Assembly: GCA_004376205.1 (NCBI GenBank)
Contig: SOKG01000242.1
Location: 1 to 5,690 of the forward strand
Source of the DNA: Dehalococcoidia bacterium
Lineage (GTDB): Bacteria; Chloroflexota; Dehalococcoidia; SZUA-161
DNA: 5,690 nt
Direction of reading: 5' to 3'
Of this stretch, positions 1-5,276 are shown one piece after another. Positions within the stretch are counted from its first letter, which is position 1; each line of letters begins with the position of its first letter. Below the pieces are notes generated by a model, which was given only the letters and a program-made list of their open reading frames with translations, ran no database searches and was not told the DNA's origin. Both the position numbers and the translations under genes were made by a program.

Positions 1-41
1 CTGCTTAACACGGGTCGTGGCCCCTGCCGGAGAGCGAAATA
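1..41 (+). other. Upstream flank of atpC, possible end of atpD
   Basis: By family gene order the preceding gene should be atpD (ATP synthase beta). Two readings of this flank are possible. One has a stop TAA at 6-8, leaving a 33-nt spacer that carries the atpC Shine-Dalgarno site. The other has a frame open from base 1 to a TAA at 40-42 that overlaps the atpC ATG, but its 13 codons do not resemble an AtpD C-terminus. I favour the first, but too little sequence is present to decide. Confidence 0.3.
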
Positions 42-464
42 ATGTCAAAACTTGGTTTTGAGATAGTAACTGCCGAGCGAGTGGTCTACTCCGACGAAGT
101 CGATGTCGTGGTAGCACCGGGAATCGAAGGCCAACTTGCTATACTCCCAAACCACGCCCCTCTGATGACCATGCTGCAGCCCGGCGAGCTCATGGTGAGA
201 AAAGAGGGGGAAGAGGATTCGATTTTCGTCAGCGGTGGATTTCTTGAGGTGCAGGGAAATAAGGTGACTGTGCTGGCTGACACTGCTGAGAGAGCTGAGG
301 AGATCGATACCGCACGCGCCGAGGAAGCCAGACTGCGCGCTGAGCAGGGGATCGCCATGCCCTCCTTAGAGGCAGACCACGCTCGAGCTCAAGCAGCGAT
401 GCTCCGCTCGTTGATGCGGCTCAAGGTAGCACAGAAGAGTAGAAAGAGAAGACCTAGAGGCTAG
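42..464 (+). CDS. atpC: F1F0 ATP synthase epsilon subunit
   Basis: AtpC is the epsilon subunit of the central stalk of F-type ATP synthase. It joins gamma to the c-ring and its C-terminal helices can restrain ATP hydrolysis. The protein has 140 residues, normal for the family. Residues 4-85 match the N-terminal beta-sandwich domain: FEIVTAERVVYSDEVDVVVAPG, then G30-x-x-A-I-L-P-N-H-A-P (30-40), and GGFLEVQGNKVTVLADTAER (65-84). Residues about 87-131 form the two-helix C-terminal domain, rich in Ala, Glu and Arg. The last ten residues are very basic (KSRKRRPRG). The ATG start is supported by GGAGAG at 29-34, seven bases upstream. atpC normally closes the atp operon after atpD, which fits its place at the left edge. 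The next gene lies on the opposite strand, so the operon ends here. Confidence 0.96.
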   Translation: MSKLGFEIVTAERVVYSDEVDVVVAPGIEGQLAILPNHAPLMTMLQPGELMVRKEGEEDSIFVSGGFLEVQGNKVTVLADTAERAEEIDTARAEEARLRAEQGIAMPSLEADHARAQAAMLRSLMRLKVAQKSRKRRPRG

Positions 465-623
465 CTCTCGTCATACAGATAGAGGTCTTCGGTAACCTCG
501 ACACAACCACTTCTGGAATCTGTCTCTGCGTCTCCTTTGCCTCGAGCCAACGATCGTTGCTAATAAACACCAATTTGAATAGCGCCTGTGGTTTGAGAAA
601 CGACAGCCCGAAGCGCCCAGAAT
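465..623. other. Convergent intergenic gap between atpC and the permease gene
   Basis: This 159-nt gap separates the plus-strand atpC stop from the minus-strand permease stop. Both transcripts should end here, but no strong intrinsic terminator is visible on either strand. The best inverted repeat is a 5-bp stem (GAGGT at 482-486, ACCTC at 495-499) with no T-run after it. No coding frame or RNA gene is apparent. Confidence 0.5.
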
Positions 624-2138
624 CTACTTGGGCTCATACCCCATCCGCCTCTGCGTGATACTCCTCCGCCAGCGGAATATTAGATACCCAGCCAAGCCAA
701 CAGCCATCCAGCCAAAACCTACCCACCGGCTGTAGTCCTGGACAACGATTAGCACCACCCAGATAGCAAGCGTAGCAACAAGTCCGATTATGGTGGTTAT
801 TGGTAGCTCACGTCCTTTTATTCTGACATTGCCTCGAAGTTTGAATGGGCGTGCCAGCTCTGGCTTCCTGACCCTCAGGGCCAGAATAGATGCATGCGCA
901 AAAGCAAACGCAAGAAGAGAGCCAAACACATATAGACCGCCCATATTCTCGAATATCTCGGTTATATCGCCACGGAACAGACCTGGAATCAGGATGAGAA
1001 TGGCTACTACGCTGAAGACGATGATGGAGATGTAAGGAGTCCTGAAGCGGGGATGGATGCGATGAAACACAGATGGTAGCTGTTGATATGAACCCATGGA
1101 GAAGGCTAGCCGGGAGATGCCCATGATTCCAGCGTTGGTGGCAATGAGCAAGATGCTGGCCGCCAGTATCGCCACCAGCGGCATGAATATTGCCTTCAAC
1201 CATTCAAACGGGAAGGCATTGGCAATACCAGCCACCGGATCCCGAGCCCACTCAGTAGCCAAATCACCTGGCGTTATTGCAGAGAGGGCCACCACAGAGA
1301 CGCCAGAGAACATAATCAGCACGGTGAACATCATCATGAACATTGCCCTGGGCACACGGATTTGAGGAAGGCGGGTTTCCTCTGACATCTGGGAGACGGT
1401 CTCGACGCCAGTGTACGCCAGTGCAGCTAGAGCAATGCCAAAGACAAGGTTAGTTGCAGACGGCCAGTTGCCGCTGCCAAACATATTTTCGACCAGTTGC
1501 CCAACGCTGAACGCAACAATGCCAGGATTAAGGAGCAGGATCAAGCCTATGATTACCAGCAAGGCCTGGACCGCTACATCAAGCACCGCCGCTGCTATAT
1601 TCACAAATGCCGTCTCCCTAACCCCGATGATATTGATCACCATTAGAAACAGGACAACCCCAATCGAGAGAAGGGTGCCGATCCAAGGATCGGTTTTCAA
1701 AGGCTCCCAGAAGTGGCCCAAATACGGCGAAATGATGAACGCCGAGATTGATATGGTCACGATATAGCTCAACAGTAGCGCCCATCCAGCAGCGAAGCCT
1801 ACGTGCTCATTGAACCCGTGACGGGCGAAGCTCGCTGAGCCCCCAGCTTCGGGGAACATAGTCGTTCCCTCAGCATAGGTGAGAGCGGTAAAGACAAAAA
1901 GGATACCAGCTGCGAAAAGGGCTATCGGGGTGGCCCCCATTGCCACCAGGGCAACGACACCCAGGGCATAGTAGATAGAGGACCCGACATTGCCATAGCC
2001 TGCACTGTAGAGCGAGGCAACGCCTAACACTCGACGAAAGCGACGAGCCTCCAGCGGGCGGCGAAGACTTATATCCCCCGGTTTCCTATGCCCAAGTTCC
2101 CGCAGTTGGCTTTGCTGCGAGGTCTTTCTAAATCTCAA
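624..2138 (-). CDS. APC-family amino acid permease
   Basis: This is a predicted secondary transporter of the amino acid-polyamine-organocation (APC) superfamily, COG0531-like. The 504 residues include about twelve hydrophobic segments, roughly at 38-60, 62-88, 112-138, 150-172, 178-204, 228-248, 264-288, 313-338, 368-388, 395-421, 446-467 and 472-490. The first contains the Gly-rich unwound region (G47-Y-G-N-V-G-S-S-I-Y) where APC carriers bind the substrate amino group. A further family mark is GVETVSQMSEETRLPQIRVPRA (244-265), the loop after segment 6. A basic cytoplasmic N-terminus of about 35 residues precedes segment 1. The start is TTG at 2138-2136. An in-frame TAA at 2153-2151 excludes any much earlier start, and AAGGCGAG lies just upstream. 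The start overlaps the last codons of gmk by 11 nt, which implies co-translation. The substrate cannot be read from the sequence; an amino acid or amine is likely. A later start, such as the GTG at codon 37, would cut into segment 1 and is less likely. Confidence 0.9.
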   Translation of the reverse strand: MRFRKTSQQSQLRELGHRKPGDISLRRPLEARRFRRVLGVASLYSAGYGNVGSSIYYALGVVALVAMGATPIALFAAGILFVFTALTYAEGTTMFPEAGGSASFARHGFNEHVGFAAGWALLLSYIVTISISAFIISPYLGHFWEPLKTDPWIGTLLSIGVVLFLMVINIIGVRETAFVNIAAAVLDVAVQALLVIIGLILLLNPGIVAFSVGQLVENMFGSGNWPSATNLVFGIALAALAYTGVETVSQMSEETRLPQIRVPRAMFMMMFTVLIMFSGVSVVALSAITPGDLATEWARDPVAGIANAFPFEWLKAIFMPLVAILAASILLIATNAGIMGISRLAFSMGSYQQLPSVFHRIHPRFRTPYISIIVFSVVAILILIPGLFRGDITEIFENMGGLYVFGSLLAFAFAHASILALRVRKPELARPFKLRGNVRIKGRELPITTIIGLVATLAIWVVLIVVQDYSRWVGFGWMAVGLAGYLIFRWRRSITQRRMGYEPK

Positions 2139-2745
2139 TCGATCTCGCCTTTACCCGACATTTCTCGGCGGTAACAATAGACTCGATCTGGGAGACGGCA
2201 AGCTCCACCTGGTCCTCGTGATTGACCACTACATAGTCAAACAAAGGTAAGCTGCCCATCTCCTTGTGAGCAGCCTTCGTCCTCAACTCCAGGTCAACAC
2301 CGGATTCGGTCTTGCGTTGCCTCAGTCGCTCTTCCAAATCGCTCATTGAGGGCGGAGCCACGAAGATAAACACAGCCTCTGGGAAGACGTTCTTGATCGT
2401 AGCCGCCCCTTGAACATCCACCTTGACTACCACATCCAGTCCTTCGGCCAGAGCCTGCTGCACCTGGTGTCTGGGCACACCGTAGAGATTGCCATAGACA
2501 TTGGCCCATTCCAGAAGCTCCCCCTTCTCTATCATCCGGTCAAACTCAGATTTGGAGACAAAGTGATAGTCCACTCCATCAGTCTCCCCCTGGCGCTGAG
2601 GTCGAGTGGTTGCTGTCACCGCGAAATAGAAAGGATATCTCACCCTTCTCATCGCATCGAGGACAGCATCCTTGCCAACCCCAGAAGGACCGGAGATAAC
2701 AACGAACAGGGGGTTTGCCACTGAGCCTGGCTTGTTCCTTTTCAC
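2128..2745 (-). CDS. gmk: Guanylate kinase
   Basis: Gmk phosphorylates GMP (and dGMP) to GDP with ATP in the cytoplasm, an essential step in purine nucleotide supply. The 205 residues match the whole family. The P-loop is G19-PSGVGK-D26-A27. The GMP-binding region is TATTRPQRQGE (44-54), DGVDYHFVS (56-64), and E79-W-x-x-V-YGNLYG (79-89). VKVDVQGA (107-114) is the next conserved block, then FIFVAPPS (126-133), and the lid with R139, R142 and R155. The residue after the P-loop Lys is Asp, followed by Ala, where other family members have Ser-Ser or Gly-Thr. The start is GTG; GAGG (2754-2751) overlaps the remA stop codon and gives a 5-nt spacer. The first in-frame ATG (codon 32) lies beyond the P-loop, so GTG is required. 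The gene follows remA by 7 nt and overlaps the permease gene by 11 nt. Confidence 0.97.
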   Translation of the reverse strand: MKRNKPGSVANPLFVVISGPSGVGKDAVLDAMRRVRYPFYFAVTATTRPQRQGETDGVDYHFVSKSEFDRMIEKGELLEWANVYGNLYGVPRHQVQQALAEGLDVVVKVDVQGAATIKNVFPEAVFIFVAPPSMSDLEERLRQRKTESGVDLELRTKAAHKEMGSLPLFDYVVVNHEDQVELAVSQIESIVTAEKCRVKARSIEI

Positions 2746-2750
2746 CCTTT

Positions 2751-2754
2751 CCTC
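2751..2754 (-). promoter_or_regulatory. Shine-Dalgarno site of gmk overlapping the remA stop codon
   Basis: GAGG on the minus strand forms TGAGG with the remA TGA stop and is five bases from the gmk GTG. It has the same stop-plus-ribosome-site layout as the tyrA start and suggests translation passes from remA to gmk. Confidence 0.65.
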
Positions 2755-3019
2755 ACGCCTGTTTAGCTTTAATCCCTCGGCTTGCAGCCAGTCTGCCAGC
2801 TATGGTCTCAGGGCCAATGGCGACAAGCATAATATGTCCACTATCCATAACCAGAACCGCTTTGGTCTTCCTGCCGCTGGTCAGATCTACCAAGAGCCCT
2901 TTGCTTTTTCCCACCTGCATCATACGCTTGATAGGTGCCGATCCCGGTGAAACAACAGCAACAACCTTGTCTATTGCCACGATGTTATCGAAACCTACAT
3001 GAACCAATTCCGTGCTCAC
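2753..3019 (-). CDS. remA: RemA/DUF370 family regulatory protein
   Basis: This is a small DNA-binding protein of the RemA (formerly DUF370, YlzA) family. In Bacillus subtilis RemA activates extracellular-matrix operons and osmoprotection genes. The 88 residues match the family length and its whole pattern: HVGFDNIVAIDKVVAVVSPGSAPIKR (7-32), LLVDLTSGRKTKAV (42-55), and DSGHIMLVAIGPETIAGRL (59-77). B. subtilis RemA has an Arg-Arg pair in the GRRT loop that is important for DNA binding; here it is Arg50-Lys51, a conservative change. The start is GTG with a strong AAGGAG at 3031-3026 and a 6-nt spacer. The gene sits directly before gmk, an arrangement often seen in Firmicutes, where rpoZ commonly follows. 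The local target genes are unknown, so the B. subtilis role should not be transferred. Confidence 0.9.
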   Translation of the reverse strand: MSTELVHVGFDNIVAIDKVVAVVSPGSAPIKRMMQVGKSKGLLVDLTSGRKTKAVLVMDSGHIMLVAIGPETIAGRLAASRGIKAKQA

Positions 3020-3025
3020 TGTCCT

Positions 3026-3031
3026 CTCCTT
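3026..3031 (-). promoter_or_regulatory. Shine-Dalgarno site of remA
   Basis: AAGGAG on the minus strand lies six bases before the GTG of remA. It is a near-consensus site and fixes that non-ATG start. It lies 20 nt downstream of the twin-hairpin element, so the folded element would not directly hide it. Confidence 0.8.
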
Positions 3032-3051
3032 AACAGGCTATTCAGAAAAGG

Positions 3052-3110
3052 GTAGCGTTGCCACTCCTGTGGCAACGAATTCTCCGTCGTGACTCCTGTC
3101 ACGACGCTAC
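3052..3110. repeat. Twin-hairpin palindromic element, possible structured RNA or repeat
   Basis: Two perfect 9-bp hairpins lie side by side, each with a TCCT loop (AGGA on the transcribed minus strand). Hairpin 1 (3056-3077) has arms CGTTGCCAC and GTGGCAACG. Hairpin 2 (3085-3106) has arms CGTCGTGAC and GTCACGACG. Aligned with each other, the stems differ at three of nine pairs, and each difference is matched on the opposite arm, so pairing is kept. A 7-nt linker separates them. An outer inverted repeat, GTAGCG (3052-3057) with CGCTAC (3105-3110), encloses both and makes a cloverleaf-like fold. The element fills most of the aroA-remA spacer. On the minus strand it is followed by CCTTTTCTG, a weak T-run, so a terminator or attenuator role is possible. 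A dispersed repeat of REP or MITE type is equally plausible. It does not match a riboswitch class I recognise. Confidence 0.8.
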
Positions 3111-3116
3111 ACTTAG

Positions 3117-4406
3117 CTACTGGCCCGAACTCAGATTCTCCAAGTCCTGCCAGAATGTGGGATATGATATATCAGCCACTTCAGCATTGTCAATCTCTGT
3201 CTCCCCCTCGGCAATAAGCGCAGCTATCCCAAGCATCATAGCCAAGCGATGGTCTCGGTGACTGTCACAACTAGCGCCACGCAGCTTTTTCCCTCCATAA
3301 ATGACCATACCATCGGGGAGCTCCTCCGCTTCAGCACCCATCTTCAAGAGCTCCCCTACTGTGGCACTGATCCTGTCGGTCTCCTTTACTCGAAGCTCTT
3401 GAGCATCTCTTATTACCGTTTTTCCTCGAGCCGCACAGGCAGCCAAGGCGATTAGCGGGATTTCATCGATCAGCCGGGGGATGAGACCTCCTCCGATTTC
3501 TACGCCGGTGAGGGCGCTGGAATGCACTTCCAGATCAGCGACAGGCTCGCCGTTCAATACACGCTCATTCTGTACTATCAGATCGGCCCCCATCGAGCGC
3601 AGCACATCGAGGATACCGCTCCTGGTAGGATTGATGCCTGTGTTCAGCAGTCGGATGCTGGCCTGAGGATGAACGGCACCTGCAACCAGCCAGAAAGCGG
3701 CGGAGCTGATGTCGCCAGGGATGATCAGGTCCACAGCGTTCAAGCGGCTGGGAGAGAGAGTGATGGTATCAGCCGCCACCTCAATCTCAGCTCCCATTGC
3801 CTTGAGCAATATTTCGGTATGGTCCCGAGAGGGCATCGGCTCCTTTATTATGGTATCTCCCTTGGCGAAGAGAGCAGCCAGCAAGACTGCAGATTTCAGC
3901 TGGGCGCTGGCAACTGGGAGTTGATAGCGAATCCCGTGGAGTTGTCCTCCCTTGATCACCAACGGCGCCCGAGAATCACCGCTCCGTCCCCAAATACGAG
4001 CCCCCATCAGCCTGAGTGGTTGAATCACGCGGCTCATGGGACGAGAGCGTAGCGACTCATCCCCGGTGATAACCGAGAGGAACGGTTGAGCCGCCAGCAG
4101 ACCAGTGAGGATGCGCATGGTAGTGGCACTGTCCTCAGCATCGAGCACATCCTCAGCCTCTTTCAAGCCCCCTTTACCCACCCCCCGAACAAAGAGCTCC
4201 CCAACCTCACCAGATTCTATTTCCGCGCCCAAAGCCCGCAGACAGGCCACTGTGGCCAAACAGTCACCAGCCTGCGAAAAGTTGCTGACCCTGGCATTGC
4301 CCTGGGCTATGCTGTTCAGGATGAGAGCACGATGGGAAATCGACTTATCACCAGGAGGATAAACCTCACCATCTAAGGCGCGAGCGGCTCTCACCCTCTG
4401 CTTCAC
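3117..4406 (-). CDS. aroA: 3-phosphoshikimate 1-carboxyvinyltransferase (EPSP synthase)
   Basis: AroA transfers the enolpyruvyl group of PEP to shikimate 3-phosphate, the sixth step of the shikimate pathway, in the cytoplasm. With the chosen GTG start it has 429 residues, a full-length two-domain enzyme. Recognisable sites are G-D-K21-S22-I-S-H-R26 (substrate binding), SLRSR122PMSRV (PEP-binding Arg), ASAQ169 (166-169), RDHTE (194-198), D314-E-I-P (catalytic Asp region), LRVK341-E342-T-D-R345 and D-H386-R387. The pattern is closest to class II enzymes such as CP4. Oddly, the loop usually reading GN-S/A-G-T reads E91-D-S-A94-T: the Gly equivalent to E. coli Gly96 is Ala, and the preceding Gly-Asn is Glu-Asp. 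The start at 4406 follows AGGAGG with a 7-nt spacer and overlaps the tyrA stop as GTGA. A GTG at 4427 is in frame and would add seven residues, but the good ribosome site lies after it. Confidence 0.96.
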   Translation of the reverse strand: MKQRVRAARALDGEVYPPGDKSISHRALILNSIAQGNARVSNFSQAGDCLATVACLRALGAEIESGEVGELFVRGVGKGGLKEAEDVLDAEDSATTMRILTGLLAAQPFLSVITGDESLRSRPMSRVIQPLRLMGARIWGRSGDSRAPLVIKGGQLHGIRYQLPVASAQLKSAVLLAALFAKGDTIIKEPMPSRDHTEILLKAMGAEIEVAADTITLSPSRLNAVDLIIPGDISSAAFWLVAGAVHPQASIRLLNTGINPTRSGILDVLRSMGADLIVQNERVLNGEPVADLEVHSSALTGVEIGGGLIPRLIDEIPLIALAACAARGKTVIRDAQELRVKETDRISATVGELLKMGAEAEELPDGMVIYGGKKLRGASCDSHRDHRLAMMLGIAALIAEGETEIDNAEVADISYPTFWQDLENLSSGQ

Positions 4407-5266
4407 CGATTCTCCTCCTGCAGCCACCTCTGCCTTGCTTCCTGAGCACGAGCAAGCGCATCTCTAAGCCCCTCCCCATCCTCCTCCATCAGCCGACGAT
4501 ACTTCTTCAATTCATCAAGGTAGCTGTCTATCCAGCGGATGATCTCTTCCCGATTACTGAGACATATATCTCGGTTCATCTCTGGGTTCCCGGAGGCCAG
4601 ACGCGACAGGTCTCGGTAGCCTCCCGCTGCAAGCTTGGCCATCTCTGGCCAAGAGGAGCTCCCCGTGGTACTCAAAACAAATGCCGCAGAGAGCAACATA
4701 GGCAGATGACTGACTCCAGCCACCAGCCTATCATGTTCGCCAGCATCAATGAAAAACGGCCTGGCTCCAATCGACTTCACCAGCATCTCAAGTGTTTGCA
4801 CCGCTCCCGGGGTTGCATTTGGGGCAGGAGAGAGGCAGTAAACGCAGCCCCGAAACAGATCGGGATCAATCTCATTTATGCCCGAGGTCTCTTTGCCTGC
4901 CATGGGATGACCGCCGATGAAGCTAATATTGCGCGGCAAGCATTCCTCCGCCCACTGCATAATCTCTGCTTTGGTGCTGCCGGTATCGGTGACCACGCAC
5001 TCAGGGGACACATGACCGGATATGCGTTCCAGTACCCTTCTGATAGTCATCACATGGGTAGCTATGATAACCAAATCCGCTCCATCCACGGCGGATGTCA
5101 CGTCCCCAGCAGCCCTGTCAATAATACCGCTCTCTTTTGCCCTGGTCACTGTTTCCGAGCGCCGGCTGAACCCCACTATCTCCACCTCTATGGCCGCTGA
5201 CCGCTTCAAGGCCAACGCCAATGACCCTCCAATAAGACCAAGTCCTATTATCGCTATCCTTTCCAA
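4403..5266 (-). CDS. tyrA: Prephenate/arogenate dehydrogenase
   Basis: TyrA oxidatively decarboxylates prephenate to 4-hydroxyphenylpyruvate, or arogenate to tyrosine, in the cytoplasm. With the chosen start it has 287 residues: an N-terminal Rossmann domain opening at once with IAIIG8-L-G-L-I-G-G-S15, then a helical dimerisation domain. Conserved sites include DTGS97TK (94-99), GGH120PMAG (118-124), HDRLVAGVSH187LP (179-189) and GYRDLSR222 (216-222), which correspond to the catalytic and binding Ser, His, His and Arg of characterised TyrA proteins. The second strand ends IVGFSRR (30-36) with no Asp or Glu, which suggests NADP rather than NAD. The usual ATPV reads ATHV (69-72). No ACT or chorismate mutase domain is attached. 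The start is TTG at 5266, with GAGG at 5276-5273. An earlier TTG at 5278 (TTGA overlap with the previous stop) is possible; a GTG at 5344 would lie deep inside the previous gene. Confidence 0.94.
   Translation of the reverse strand: MERIAIIGLGLIGGSLALALKRSAAIEVEIVGFSRRSETVTRAKESGIIDRAAGDVTSAVDGADLVIIATHVMTIRRVLERISGHVSPECVVTDTGSTKAEIMQWAEECLPRNISFIGGHPMAGKETSGINEIDPDLFRGCVYCLSPAPNATPGAVQTLEMLVKSIGARPFFIDAGEHDRLVAGVSHLPMLLSAAFVLSTTGSSSWPEMAKLAAGGYRDLSRLASGNPEMNRDICLSNREEIIRWIDSYLDELKKYRRLMEEDGEGLRDALARAQEARQRWLQEENR
4414..4419 (-). promoter_or_regulatory. Shine-Dalgarno site of aroA inside the end of tyrA
   Basis: AGGAGG on the minus strand lies within the last codons of tyrA (encoding Gln-Glu-Glu), seven bases before the GTG at 4406-4404. 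This consensus site decides the aroA start in favour of the GTG that overlaps the tyrA stop, rather than the one at 4427. Confidence 0.8.
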
Positions 5267-5272
5267 TCCACA

Positions 5273-5276
5273 CCTC
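5273..5276 (-). promoter_or_regulatory. Shine-Dalgarno site of tyrA overlapping the preceding stop codon
   Basis: GAGG on the minus strand shares bases with the TGA stop of the M50 peptidase gene (TGAGG) and lies six bases before the TTG at 5266-5264. It supports that start, which places the dinucleotide-binding strand directly at the N-terminus, as is usual for TyrA. Confidence 0.6.

Noticed and set aside
482..499. Small hairpin GAGGT/ACCTC as a terminator of atpC
   Set aside because: The stem is only 5 bp with an 8-nt loop and is not followed by a T-run.
548..559. Perfect 12-bp palindrome CAACGATCGTTG in the atpC-permease gap
   Set aside because: About one 12-bp perfect palindrome is expected by chance in a window this size; it has no loop, no extension and no T-run.
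3056..3106. Two-repeat CRISPR-like array
   Set aside because: The units are palindromes with differing arms, a 7-nt linker and no spacers, so they do not fit a CRISPR array.
3522..4052. Open frame of 176 codons on the plus strand, antisense to aroA
   Set aside because: It lies wholly inside a well-supported gene, has no recognisable domain and has low-complexity composition typical of an antisense frame.
4706..5200. Open frame of 164 codons on the plus strand, antisense to tyrA
   Set aside because: It is fully opposite conserved tyrA motifs; the translation shows no family features.
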